DNA from: Sphingomonas sp. CBMAI 2297
Lineage (GTDB): Bacteria > Pseudomonadota > Alphaproteobacteria > Sphingomonadales > Sphingomonadaceae
DNA: 64,000 nucleotides
Direction of reading: 5' to 3'
Assembly (NCBI RefSeq): GCF_029870595.1
Contig: NZ_JAPDIR010000023.1
Coordinates: forward strand, 1-64,000
A program made the translations under genes and the position numbers. Shown here piece by piece: positions 14,968 to 24,420 of the stretch (the first letter of the stretch is position 1; each line of letters starts with the position of its first letter). The notes beneath the pieces were generated by a model. That model saw nothing but the letters and a program-made list of their open reading frames with translations. It did not search any database and had not been told where the DNA came from.

Positions 14968-17397
14968 ATGATCATGACTGGCAGCCATGACCCCTTTCTG
15001 GTGATGCTGTCGATTCTGATTGCCATCTTCGCGTCCTTCACCGCGCTCAGTCTGGCAGGTCGCGTCCGATCATCGAGAGGCTGGACACGGCGCGTCTGGA
15101 TCTCGGCGGCGGCGACGGCCCTGGGCGGCGGCATCTGGTCGATGCATTTCGTCGCCATGCTGGCCTTCCACATGCCGGGCATGCGGATGAGCTATGACAT
15201 CGGGCTCACCTTGCTTTCCCTCGCGCTCGCGCTTGGGTTCACGGGTGTCGGCTTTGCCATTCTGAACTGGCAGTCGGTCTCCCGGGGCAGGATCGTCGCG
15301 GCCGGCCTGCTGATCGGCTCGGGCGTCATCGCGATGCACTATGTCGGCATGGCCGCCATGCGGATGCCCGCCCGGCTCAGCTATGAGCGCCTCTGGTTCG
15401 GCATCTCGGTCCTGATCGCGCTGGTGGCCGCCACCGCCGCGGTGTGGCTTGCGTCCCGCGACCGCAAGATGAGCCATCGCATCGCGGCCGCGATCCTGAT
15501 GGGGATTGCCATAGCGGGCATGCATTATGCCGGCATGCAGGCCGCGGTGTTCACGGCGGGGACGCCCACCGCCATCGGCGACGGCATGGCCAGCGTCGGC
15601 CAAGCCTATCTCGCCACCGCCATCGCCACCATCACCGTGCTGATCCTGCTGCTTGCCCTGGGCGCCGCGACGCTGGAACGGCTCTTCCAGGGCTTTTCGA
15701 GGCGGGAGGCGCGGAGCGCGCTTCGCCTCGAGATCGCGGACATCCTGCGGGAGCGCGACACGGAGGAAGCGCTGCGTCAGGTCGCGGCGCTGATGGGGAA
15801 GCATTTCGGCGTCACCCGGACCGGCTATGGAAGGCTGGACCCGGCCGAGAACCTGTTCGACTATGATGTCTGCTGGACGGACGGGTCCGTGCCTCCGCTC
15901 CTCGGCCGGCTTCCGGCCGCTGCCTTCGGAGTCAAGATCGTGGCCGCGCTCGGCGCGGGCGAGACGGTCGTGATCGAGGATCTGCTGGAGGCCGAGCTCA
16001 GCGACGAGCTGCGGACCCGCGATACCGCGCAGAAGGTCGACACCCGCTCGATCCTGGTCGTGCCGTTCCTTCGGGATGGGCGCCTGCGCACCATCGTCTA
16101 TCTCAACGATCGCCATCCGCGACATTGGCGGCCGGACGAGATCGCCTTCATGGAGGAGATTGGCGAGCGCACCCGCCTGGTGACCGAGCGTGCCGCGGTC
16201 GAGGATCAGCTGCGCGAGCTCAACGCGACTCTCGAGGCGCGTGTCGAGGCTCGTTCGGCCGAGCTCCGGCATGCACAGGAAGCCTTGCTCCAGAGCCAGA
16301 AGATGGAAGCGGTCGGCCAGTTGGTTGCCGGCCTTTCGCACGACTTCAACAATGTGCTGGGCGCGGTGGTGGGCGCGTTCGAGCTGATCCGCCGCCGCAT
16401 GCACGAGCCCGACAAGGTTCGGCATTTTGCCGAAGCCGGGCTGCAGGCCGCCGAGCGGGGCTCAAGGCTGACCGCGCAGCTGCTTGCCTTCTCCCGCGCC
16501 CAGGACATCCAGCTGCAACCCATGCTGGTGCGTGACGTGATCGGCGCGCTGGCCGATCTCCTGCGTCGAACGCTCGGCCCGATGATCACGCTCGAGCTGC
16601 GTTTCGACCCGTCGCCGGCACCGGTCATGGCCGATCCGACTCAGGTCGAGATGATGGCCCTCAACCTGGCGATCAATGCGCGCGACGCGATGCCGGACGG
16701 GGGGCGGCTGACCATTTCGACGGCGGTGCGCGCGATCGCCGGCGATCCCGAGATGGAAGATGGGGACTATGTCGAGATCGCCTTCGCGGACACGGGCACG
16801 GGCATGGACGAGATCACGCTGCGCCGCGCGATGGAGCCCTTCTTCACCACCAAGCCAATAGGGAAAGGCACCGGCCTCGGCCTGGCCCAGATCTATGGCA
16901 GCGTGCGCCAGGCGGGCGGGGCGGTGCGCATCGAGAGCGCGGTCGCGCAGGGCACCATCGTCCGCGTGCTGCTGCCGCGCACGGATCAGGCGCCGATGCG
17001 GATCGAGCAGGGCAATCCGGAAATCGCGGCCGCTCCGGGCAGGCGCTGCCGGATATTGCTCGTGGACGACGACCCGGAGCTGCGGGTGGTGTTCGCCGCC
17101 GCGCTGGAAGCCTCGGGGCATGTCGTGACCAGTGCCGCCGATGGACCTGCCGCCCTCGCCCTGCTCGATCGGGCGGCGCCGGACGTGCTGCTGCTCGATT
17201 TCGCGATGCCCGGAATGAACGGCGTGGAGGTCGCCAGCGAGATTCGCCGCCGCAGGCCAGGGCTCCCGATCATATTCGCGAGTGGTTTTCCGGATGTCGG
17301 GGCGATCGAGGCGATCGAGGGATCGCCGACGATTCTACGCAAGCCCTTTCACATGGACGAGTTGCTGAGGGCCTTGGAGGACGCGCTGCGCAGCTAG
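14968..17397 (+). CDS. MHYT-domain hybrid sensor histidine kinase
   Basis: About 809 residues. A seven-helix MHYT sensor (1-245) carries its three signature sites: SMHFVAM, AMHYVGM and GMHYAGM. A GAF-like domain follows (about 255-410), a coiled coil, a HisKA domain with the phospho-acceptor in GLSHDFNN (about His458), a HATPase with DTGTGMD and GKGTGLGLAQ, and a C-terminal receiver with Asp in LLLDFAMPGMNG. MHYT domains are proposed to sense diatomic gases through metal ions. No response-regulator gene is adjacent, so its output partner is unknown. The first of two nearby ATGs is used; the ribosome site is weak. Confidence 0.9.
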   Translation: MIMTGSHDPFLVMLSILIAIFASFTALSLAGRVRSSRGWTRRVWISAAATALGGGIWSMHFVAMLAFHMPGMRMSYDIGLTLLSLALALGFTGVGFAILNWQSVSRGRIVAAGLLIGSGVIAMHYVGMAAMRMPARLSYERLWFGISVLIALVAATAAVWLASRDRKMSHRIAAAILMGIAIAGMHYAGMQAAVFTAGTPTAIGDGMASVGQAYLATAIATITVLILLLALGAATLERLFQGFSRREARSALRLEIADILRERDTEEALRQVAALMGKHFGVTRTGYGRLDPAENLFDYDVCWTDGSVPPLLGRLPAAAFGVKIVAALGAGETVVIEDLLEAELSDELRTRDTAQKVDTRSILVVPFLRDGRLRTIVYLNDRHPRHWRPDEIAFMEEIGERTRLVTERAAVEDQLRELNATLEARVEARSAELRHAQEALLQSQKMEAVGQLVAGLSHDFNNVLGAVVGAFELIRRRMHEPDKVRHFAEAGLQAAERGSRLTAQLLAFSRAQDIQLQPMLVRDVIGALADLLRRTLGPMITLELRFDPSPAPVMADPTQVEMMALNLAINARDAMPDGGRLTISTAVRAIAGDPEMEDGDYVEIAFADTGTGMDEITLRRAMEPFFTTKPIGKGTGLGLAQIYGSVRQAGGAVRIESAVAQGTIVRVLLPRTDQAPMRIEQGNPEIAAAPGRRCRILLVDDDPELRVVFAAALEASGHVVTSAADGPAALALLDRAAPDVLLLDFAMPGMNGVEVASEIRRRRPGLPIIFASGFPDVGAIEAIEGSPTILRKPFHMDELLRALEDALRS

Positions 17398-17507
17398 CAG
17401 GCGCGGGAATCCATCGCCGCCCGCGCGCTTGGGGGGAAGCCGGCGCCGGAAGACATGCCTCGCCGCCGATGTCCGGGCATAGAAACACCCGGCGCCGGCG
17501 GTCATGA

Positions 17508-17562
17508 TCGGGTAGGACAATCCATGTCGTATCCAGATAAGGCTGCCTCGAAAAAATGGCGG
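17508..17562. repeat. Dispersed repeat, copy 1 (partial)
   Basis: From GGGTAGGACAATCC through CAGATAAGGCTGCCTC to AAAATGGCGG it matches the junction part of the fuller copy at 36946-37195 and the start of the copy at 18783. Similarity ends abruptly after ATGGCGG. It lies 110 bases past the MHYT kinase. The rest of 17398-17787 shows no gene. Confidence 0.7.
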
Positions 17563-17787
17563 GGATCGGCCTCGTGACCGCGCGGCGCGTGGAGCGCGGC
17601 CTCCCGGCTGCCCCAGGAACCATCGCTTCGCTGGCGGCGCGTTCGACATGTCGGTAAATCTTCGCTCCAGCACCGGGCTCAAGTGCCGGTGCTTCTACGA
17701 ACCCTTCCTCAAATCTCCATATCCGCTCCACGAGGCGGGGCGATGGTGTTCCTGGCAGCGCTTTCGTTGCCGAGGAAGAGAGACGAG

Positions 17788-18213
17788 ATGACCTATCCGA
17801 TAAAGGCGAGCCAATCCCTGGGCGCTCTTGTGATTGTTGCGGCTTGTATGATGGCGACCGCCGGTGCGGCGCAGGCCCAGGCGCAGGCGGCGTCCCCGCT
17901 GCTGGGGGACTGGCGCGCGCATGACGGCTCGGCGGTCGCGCGCATCACGGCCTGTTCCGCGGGCGAAGGCCTCTGCGCCACCGTGATCGAAGAGCGTCTC
18001 GCGCCTGGCGATGCCTCCTCGCTCGGCCGGGTCGTTGTGCGGAACCTGCGGCCCGCGAACGGTGGCTGGAAAGGCGAATACGTCTCCGATCGTAAGACCT
18101 TTCCGGCCCGCGTGCGCCTGGTGAACGCCGACAGGATCGACGTGCAGGTCTGCGCCGCCACCATATTTTGCGACACGGCGAGATATATGCGCGTGAAGGG
18201 ATCCGCGCGATGA
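17788..18213 (+). CDS. DUF2147-type secreted protein
   Basis: A 141-residue protein: signal peptide of about 30 residues (hydrophobic LGALVIVAACMMATAGAAQAQ), then a DUF2147-like core starting PLLGDWRAHDGSAVARITAC and ending RVKGSAR. Four cysteines fit a disulfide-bonded periplasmic fold. Family members are small secreted lipocalin-like proteins of unknown function. ATG 17788 follows AGAGACGAG. Transposon remnants begin about 100 bases after its stop. Confidence 0.75.
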   Translation: MTYPIKASQSLGALVIVAACMMATAGAAQAQAQAASPLLGDWRAHDGSAVARITACSAGEGLCATVIEERLAPGDASSLGRVVVRNLRPANGGWKGEYVSDRKTFPARVRLVNADRIDVQVCAATIFCDTARYMRVKGSAR

Positions 18214-18309
18214 CCGCCTTTGTCGGGTTTGCTGTCGCCGCAACGGCTGGCGTGCGCCCCTGAAATGTGAGCGATTTTGAGTAGAGTCCGACGGAAGGAG
18301 TCGGACGGA

Positions 18310-18382
18310 ATGAAGCACAGCGGGTTCAGCGAAGAGCAGATCATCGCGATCTTGAAAGAGTAGGAGGCGGGCATGGCGACGG
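18310..18382 (+). pseudogene. IS3-family transposase OrfA, 5' fragment
   Basis: ATG 18310 reads MKHSGFSEEQIIAILKE, then a TAG stop where Gln is expected, then EAGMATAE. This is the conserved N-terminus of IS3-family OrfA. Upstream bases from about 18260 (TGAAATGTGAGCGATTTTGA) look like an IS left end. The rest of the element is gone, replaced by the IS5 remnant. Confidence 0.8.
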
Positions 18383-18740
18383 CGGAGGAGAAGGCAGTAG
18401 GGCAACGGTCGTAGCGGGTAACATCGAGTCGCCAGTCCTTGAGGCGGCCGAACATGATCTCGATGCGGCTACGGCGTCGATAGCGGCGTTTGTCGTGCGG
18501 TGCGCCTTCAGGTAGGTCGCGTCAAACATCACCCTGTTCGGCTCGGCATCCGATGCAGTCAGCCCTTCCATCATGCGCGTGAACGCGCCCGCCTCGCCCC
18601 CAGTGCAGCCCCCTATGGTTCACGGACACGATGCCGCTCAGCACTTGGCGGTCATCGACACGGGGCCTGCCCTGACTCTTCGGAAAGAATGGCCGTAGCC
18701 GCTCCATCTGCTCATTCGTCAGCCAAAGCAGGTCGCTCAT
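18383..18740 (-). pseudogene. IS5-family transposase, internally deleted
   Basis: On the minus strand from 18740: MSDLLWLTNEQMERLRPFFP and GRPRVDDRQVLSGIVSVN. After frame loss come MMEGLTASD and FDATYLKAHRT, then directly RRYRRRSRIEIMFGRLKDWR and TRYDRCPTAF. At least two internal segments, including most of the catalytic core, are missing, so only about 40% of a normal IS5 transposase remains. It abuts the IS3 fragment and is not functional. Confidence 0.85.
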
Positions 18741-18782
18741 AACAGCCGCATCGCGGAGCCCGAATCAGATCGCGACGCTCAC

Positions 18783-18990
18783 ATCAAATCCATGTTGAAC
18801 CCGGATAAGGTTGCCTCAAGAAAATGGCGGAAATCTGCGAGAGGCAGTTTTCCGGTGAGCGCGGCCCATCCGTTTAACAGCGCCTCAGAATCGGACTTTC
18901 ACGGATAACGATGCCTCAAAAAACGAACCCTATAAAATCTGTTCCGCTTCAGATGGTTACGATGATCGCCAATTGAGCGAAGATTGTGCT
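18783..18990. repeat. Dispersed repeat, copy 2 (3' portion)
   Basis: About 200 bases alignable by eye with 36985-37185, including GATAAGG, TGCCTCAAGAAAATGGCGG, GAGAGGCAGTTTTCCGG, CCGTTTAAC, GCGCCTC and CAGATGGTTA. The TGCCTC/GAGGCA stem is kept in both copies. It joins directly to a truncated cation-transporter gene at about 18990. Confidence 0.75.
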
Positions 18991-18992
18991 GG

Positions 18993-19265
18993 CGCCGCGC
19001 GCTGTGGATCGCGCTCGTCACCAATGGCGGCATGGCTCTGATGCTCTACCGGTTTCGCAGCGGTGACGCCAACATGCGCTCGGTCTGGAGCTGCTCGCGC
19101 AACGATACGATCGGCAACGTCGCGGTGGTGCTTGCGGCCGCTGGCGTGCTCGGCACCCGCGCCGCCTGGCACGATCTGATCGTCGCCGGCGTGATGGCGA
19201 CGCTCGGCATCAGCGGCGGCGCGCAGATCGTGCGGCGGACACCCGGAGAGATCCGGCGCCATCGC
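18993..19265 (+). pseudogene. Cation diffusion facilitator (CDF) fragment
   Basis: The frame reads RALWIALVTNGGMALMLYRFRSGDANMRSVWSCSRND, then NVAVVLAAAGVLGTRAAWHDLIVAGVMATLGI, the C-terminal membrane half of CDF-type metal exporters. The metal-site pattern (S-R-N-D) is kept, but the first membrane helices are absent, replaced by repeat copy 2. After GEIRRH the frame runs into unrelated sequence. It is a remnant without a start. Confidence 0.7.
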
Positions 19266-19378
19266 CAACTCGCCCTGACCGTCCGCGCGCCCTTCGCCGA
19301 AGGGGCGGATGCCGGCGTGATGAGACCCAGGAAATCGCGGACTGCGGCTGCTCTTCTTCCCCGCCCGCCAACCCGGCC

Positions 19379-19459
19379 TCAACGTGTGGCGAAGACCAGT
19401 TCGGCGCCGTGCAGCCGGGCGATCGAAGCGACCAGTGCCAGTCCCAGTCCGGCACCGGG
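19379..19459 (-). pseudogene. Sensor histidine kinase C-terminal scrap
   Basis: Reads PGAGLGLALVASIARLHGAELVFATR and stop, which matches the G2 box and following helix of a histidine-kinase ATPase domain. No upstream kinase sequence is present. The remaining bases to 19721 hold no gene I recognise. Confidence 0.45.
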
Positions 19460-19721
19460 GGTGCTGGCGGTCGATTACTCCCAGCAGCCGCGCACGGTGC
19501 CGCCCACGGCCCCGATAAGGGTGGCCGCCGCCTTGCCGCGCCACATGATGCGTGCGCAGATAAGGCCAATCCGGGTCGATATCGATTGCCGTTCCGGTAT
19601 AAGGATCGACGTCGTGATCGCGCTGCTGCTTCGACGTTCGTCCCTTCGCCACGTCGGAAAACGGCGGTTCTTCGAGGGAATGGAACAGGAAAGAGCCCGC
19701 TTACGGGCCAAGGAACACTAG

Positions 19722-22700
19722 ATGCTTGATCGCTACTCAGACTTGCCGGAAACGGCTCCGCACGACCTGGCACCGACCGTTTTCTCGCCGATCGCGCCGA
19801 CACCGGCGCTGCGAGATGACGAGCCCTATGCAAGGGACGAACTGCTCCACGAGATATTCGACGCCAGCAGTCACCGGTATCCCGATCGTCACGCGGTACG
19901 ATTCCTGGGGGACGATCCGGACAACAGCCGCCGGACGATATTGAGCTATGCCGAATTGTATGAGCGCTCGCTGCGTTTCGCCCGCCAGCTCAGGGCAATG
20001 GGTGTCTCGCGCGGAGACCGCGTCGTCATCTGCCTGCCGCGGGGGCTCGATCAGTATATGGCGATCCTCGGTACGCTGCGGGCGGGCGCCTGCTATGTTC
20101 CGGTGGACTGGACCTACCCGCAGGACCGCATCGACTTCATCGCGGAGGACAGCGGCGCGGTCCTGATCGTGACGGAAAGCGAGCGCGCCGGCGACATGCC
20201 GGTACGTGCATTGGCCGTCGACACCGCGTTGGGAGATCTGGCCGCGCACGAGGCGCTGCCCATCGATCGCGCGGAGACCGGCGCGGTGCCCGACGACCTG
20301 GCCTATATCATCTACACATCGGGCACGACGGGGCGCCCGAAAGGCGTGATGATCACGCATCGGAACGTCTGTCACTTCGTACGCTCCGAATGCGCGATCC
20401 TGGCGCTCGATCCCGACGACAAGGTATTCGGCGGCTTCAGCCTCGCCTTCGACATGTCGGTAGAGACGATGTGGAGCGCTTTCTTCGTGGGCGCCGAACT
20501 CTTCGTCGCATCGGAAGCGCTCGCCAAGGCCGGGCCCGATATGGCGGTGGCGCTGGCGGCCGAGGGCGTGACGGTCTGGCACGTCGTCCCGTCGCTCCTC
20601 GCGCTTGTCGAAATCGAATTGCCTGCCTTGCGGTTGCTCAATCTTGGCGGCGAAGCCTGCCCTCCCGACCTAGTCGAACGATGGGCACGCCCGGGCCTGA
20701 GGATGCTCAACACCTATGGCCCGACCGAAACCACGGTAACGGCAACCTGGACCGAGGTGCAGCCGGGCCGGCGGGTTACGATTGGCCGTCCTCTGCCCGG
20801 CTATACGGCATGGATCGTGGACGAGAAGCTTTGGCCGGTGCCGGCGGGGGCGGAAGGCGAGTTGGTGATCGGCGGCCCCGGCGTGGGTGCCGGCTACGTC
20901 AACCGGCTCGACCTTACCGCCGAGAAATTCGTCCACACGCCGTTTCACGGGCCGAACGGAGAATCCGCCTTGATCTATCGCTCGGGCGATCTGGTCAGGC
21001 TCGATTCGGTTGGCGATATCGAGTTCATCGGGCGCATCGATACCCAGGTGAAGATCCGCGGGTTCCGGGTCGAGCTGGGCGAGATCGAGGCTGTGATCGC
21101 GGACGATCCCGATATCGCCCAGGCGATCGTCCACCTCTTTCGCGACGATGATGGAGCGGAATTCCTTGCTGCGTTCATCGTCGCGCGCGGCGATGCCACC
21201 GTCGACCTCGATGCTGCCCGGGTTCGCGTCCGCGAGCGTCTGCCGAATTACATGCGCCCGGCGGCGTATCAGCTGCTTGCGGAGCTGCCGACGCTGCCCG
21301 CCTCGGGCAAGGTCGATCGCAAGGCGCTGCAGCGTCCAACGATCGTTCCCGCAGAGGATCGATCGACGGTCGCGCCGGCAACGCCGCTCGAGACGCAGCT
21401 GCACACGATCTGGAGCGAGGCGCTGGCGCCGCAGAAAGTGTCCGTACTCGACGATTTCTTCGAAGATCTTGGCGGGCACTCGCTGAAGGCGGCGCGTCTC
21501 GTGTCCGCGATCCGGAAAATACCCAGCCTGGCCGGCATATCGATCCAGGACCTCTACGCAGCGCCGACCATCCGGCTGCTCGCGGCACGGCTTGAAGAGT
21601 CGGTCATCCGGGAGCCGGCGGAGGCGGCGCGTCCCTATCACCATATCTCAACGACCGGACGCTGGCTCTGCTACATCGCCCAGACGATTGCGCTGATACC
21701 GATCTACACGATCGCCGGTCTGCAATGGTTCTTTCCCTATCTCGCCTATACCCGTCTCGCCGATCAGACGGATCGCGTGACGGCGCTATTGCTGAGCGGG
21801 CTGAGCTTCATCTTCATCCCGCCGCTGGCGATGGTTGCCTCGATCCTGATAAAATGGCTGGTGATCGGCCGGTTTCGCGCCGGCGATTATCCGCTCTGGG
21901 GGGCCTATTATTTTCGCTGGTGGTTCGTGCGCCGTTTCTCGGAGGTGATCGCCACGCCCTATCTTGCCGGTACGCCGATGATCCGGGGCTATTATCGCCT
22001 GCTGGGTGCCAGGATCGGCAAGCGGGCGTTCATCGGGCGAGTCAGTATCGACACGGCGGATCTCGTTTCGATCGGTGACGATGCCGTCATCAGCGACTAT
22101 TCCATGCTCGCGACGAGTTCGGTCGAACGTGGGCTGCTCCGGCTGGGAACGGCGACAATCGAGGCCGGTGCGTTTGTCGGATCGATGGCCGTTGTCGGCC
22201 GCGATTGCACGATTGGCGAAGGTGCCGTCATCGAAGACCTCTCGGCGCTCCCACCCGGCCAGCGGATCCCCGCCGGTGAACGGTGGAGCGGCTCGCCGGC
22301 TGCCGTGACGGCTACCGGAATTACGCCGAAGGCGGATCGGGAGGCGAGCTCTCTGCGGAGAAGCCTCACCACCACCGGCCTGGCGATCGCCGCGCTCATC
22401 TTGCCCGTGGTGGCCATCATGCCGATCGCGCCCGGATTGATCACCATGATGGAGATCGACTGGAACAGCGACAGCTACACCTATTTGCTGCTCTCTCCGT
22501 TCCTGGCCGTCACCTATGTGCTGCTGATGTGCACGCTGACGGTTGCCGCCAAACGATTGATCCTCGGCTCCGTCAAGCCGGGCCGCTATTCGATCCACAG
22601 CTGGTTCTATGTCCGCTTCTGGTTCGTCCAGCAGGTCAATGACCTTGCATTGCGGCTGCTGCATCCGATCTACGCCACCCTTTATGTTCTTCCCTGGTAC

Positions 22701-23759
22701 CGCGCACTCGGGGTGCGGGTGGGCCGGCGCGCCGAAATCTCGACCGCGGCCGCCATCGTGCCGGATCTGGTCGATATCGGCCCTGAGAGCTTCATCGCCG
22801 ACGCGGTTCTGTTCGGCGCGGCCCGGGTCGAACCGGGCGTGATCGAACTCGCCCACACGCGCATCGGGCGGCGCTCGTTCATCGGCAATTCCGCACTGCT
22901 GCCGACGGGTGCCACGATCGGTGACGGCGTGTTGATCGGCGTCCTTTCCCAGCCCCCCGCCGATGGCGGAGCCGCCAGAGCCGATGGAACCTGGTTCGGC
23001 TCCCCGCCGATCTCGCTGCCGGTCCGCCAGACTGTCGGGCTCTTCGATGAAGGCGCGCGTTTCAACCCGAGCAAGCGGCTGGTCGCGATGCGGCTTGCGA
23101 TCGAAGCCGTTCGAGTTACGCTGTCGCTGACCCTGTTCGTGGCTTTTTTCAGCCTGTTGTTCTCGGCCGTGGGCAGGCTCGACGACCTTCGGAACGGGGA
23201 TACGGTGATCCTCTATACCTTCCCCTTCCTCTATATCGGGTTCGCATCGGCGTGCGGCCTGTCGGTGGTATTGCTGAAATGGCTGGTGATGCAGCGTTAC
23301 CGGCCGACGACCAGGCCGCTCTGGAGCACGTTCGTCTGGCGTACGGAGCTCGTCACGGCGACCTATGAGAACCTTGCGGTACCCAATCTTCTCGAGCCTC
23401 TTCGCGGCACGCCCTGGCTACCGGCCTATTTGCGGCTGATGGGCTGCAAGATCGGGCGGCGATGCTACATCGATACGACCGACATTACCGAACATGACCT
23501 GGTCGAAATCGGAGACGACGTCGCGCTCAACGACTTTGCAGGCCTCCAGACCCACTTGTTCGAGGATCGCGTGATGAAGGTCAGCGGCGTGACGGTGGGC
23601 GATCGCGCGACGATCGGCTCCTACGCGATCGTGCTCTATGACGCGGAGATCGGTGAGGACGCGCAGCTTGGAGATCTTTCGGTGGTGATGAAAGGGGAGA
23701 TGCTGCCCGCCGGTACTTCCTGGGAAGGCTCGCCGGCACGTCTTGCAACAGATGGATGA
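19722..23759 (+). CDS. Pls/PosA-type peptide synthetase (A-T-membrane-LbH)
   Basis: A 1345-residue single-module synthetase. Adenylation domain about 40-550 (YIIYTSGTTGRPKG at about 194; NTYGPTETT; GRIDTQVKIRG; GKVDRKA). Carrier domain about 560-635 with Ser587 in DLGGHSLKAAR. The C-terminal 700 residues have several membrane helices alternating with three left-handed beta-helix (hexapeptide) domains, each ending in a WxGSPA-like turn. There is no condensation or thioesterase domain. This is the layout of epsilon-poly-lysine synthetase relatives, in which the membrane part is thought to join monomers. By eye the specificity residues read D-M-E-H-N-G-T-V-T-K; Glu at the third site is seen for Lys/Orn-like substrates. 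A phosphopantetheinyl transferase gene overlaps its end. Confidence 0.85.
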   Translation: MLDRYSDLPETAPHDLAPTVFSPIAPTPALRDDEPYARDELLHEIFDASSHRYPDRHAVRFLGDDPDNSRRTILSYAELYERSLRFARQLRAMGVSRGDRVVICLPRGLDQYMAILGTLRAGACYVPVDWTYPQDRIDFIAEDSGAVLIVTESERAGDMPVRALAVDTALGDLAAHEALPIDRAETGAVPDDLAYIIYTSGTTGRPKGVMITHRNVCHFVRSECAILALDPDDKVFGGFSLAFDMSVETMWSAFFVGAELFVASEALAKAGPDMAVALAAEGVTVWHVVPSLLALVEIELPALRLLNLGGEACPPDLVERWARPGLRMLNTYGPTETTVTATWTEVQPGRRVTIGRPLPGYTAWIVDEKLWPVPAGAEGELVIGGPGVGAGYVNRLDLTAEKFVHTPFHGPNGESALIYRSGDLVRLDSVGDIEFIGRIDTQVKIRGFRVELGEIEAVIADDPDIAQAIVHLFRDDDGAEFLAAFIVARGDATVDLDAARVRVRERLPNYMRPAAYQLLAELPTLPASGKVDRKALQRPTIVPAEDRSTVAPATPLETQLHTIWSEALAPQKVSVLDDFFEDLGGHSLKAARLVSAIRKIPSLAGISIQDLYAAPTIRLLAARLEESVIREPAEAARPYHHISTTGRWLCYIAQTIALIPIYTIAGLQWFFPYLAYTRLADQTDRVTALLLSGLSFIFIPPLAMVASILIKWLVIGRFRAGDYPLWGAYYFRWWFVRRFSEVIATPYLAGTPMIRGYYRLLGARIGKRAFIGRVSIDTADLVSIGDDAVISDYSMLATSSVERGLLRLGTATIEAGAFVGSMAVVGRDCTIGEGAVIEDLSALPPGQRIPAGERWSGSPAAVTATGITPKADREASSLRRSLTTTGLAIAALILPVVAIMPIAPGLITMMEIDWNSDSYTYLLLSPFLAVTYVLLMCTLTVAAKRLILGSVKPGRYSIHSWFYVRFWFVQQVNDLALRLLHPIYATLYVLPWYRALGVRVGRRAEISTAAAIVPDLVDIGPESFIADAVLFGAARVEPGVIELAHTRIGRRSFIGNSALLPTGATIGDGVLIGVLSQPPADGGAARADGTWFGSPPISLPVRQTVGLFDEGARFNPSKRLVAMRLAIEAVRVTLSLTLFVAFFSLLFSAVGRLDDLRNGDTVILYTFPFLYIGFASACGLSVVLLKWLVMQRYRPTTRPLWSTFVWRTELVTATYENLAVPNLLEPLRGTPWLPAYLRLMGCKIGRRCYIDTTDITEHDLVEIGDDVALNDFAGLQTHLFEDRVMKVSGVTVGDRATIGSYAIVLYDAEIGEDAQLGDLSVVMKGEMLPAGTSWEGSPARLATDG

Positions 23760-24420
23760 CAAGGCGATCTGGCTGACCGGCGCGTTGAAAGTCGCTCCAG
23801 AACCAATTCAAGTCCCGCTCCTCTGGCTTACGCGGCTTGACGATCCGACGACGGCGGCGCTGGCCAGCCGCGCATCGCTCGATGCAGCCGACTTCAGCGA
23901 ACTCGCAGCGCGACCCCAATCAGCCATGCGCGCCATGCGCCGGAAGCTGACCAAGGTTCTGCTTGCGACGCTGAACGACATGCATCCGCAAGCCGTTATA
24001 ATCGTACGATCAGCGACCGGCGCGCCGCGCATCATCGAACCTGTCGGTTGGTATCTGAGCGTGGCCGGACAATGGCCTCATTGCCTCATAGGAGTTGCGC
24101 GGTGGCCGCTTGGTGTGGACATCGAGCCGCGCGGAGCCCCGCCGCCGCCTCTCGACGCATTCACTGAGCGTGAGCGGATCGAGCTTTCGGGGTGCGTTGG
24201 CGACACACGATTGGAACGGTGGCTCATGAAGGAAGCCCATGCCAAGCTCTTCGGTGTTGCCGCGCAAACAGATGCGAACACCATCGAGACCTGCATCGGG
24301 CATGCTGGTGCGATCGCCCGCTCGGCATCCGGCCGGTCGACGATATCATTCTATCATAGCGACGCGATCGTATGCGCCTTGGCACAGGGTGATGAACCTG
24401 CCTGTCAATCAAGAGCTTGA
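23752..24420 (+). CDS. 4'-phosphopantetheinyl transferase, Sfp type
   Basis: A 222-residue enzyme that should load the phosphopantetheine arm onto the synthetase carrier serine. The signature GVDIEPR (metal-binding Asp and Glu) and WLMKEAHAKLFG are in the right order and spacing. ATG 23752 overlaps the synthetase stop by 8 bases; a TTG at 23743 is the alternative. The tight overlap argues for a dedicated activating enzyme. Confidence 0.85.
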   Translation: MDDKAIWLTGALKVAPEPIQVPLLWLTRLDDPTTAALASRASLDAADFSELAARPQSAMRAMRRKLTKVLLATLNDMHPQAVIIVRSATGAPRIIEPVGWYLSVAGQWPHCLIGVARWPLGVDIEPRGAPPPPLDAFTERERIELSGCVGDTRLERWLMKEAHAKLFGVAAQTDANTIETCIGHAGAIARSASGRSTISFYHSDAIVCALAQGDEPACQSRA

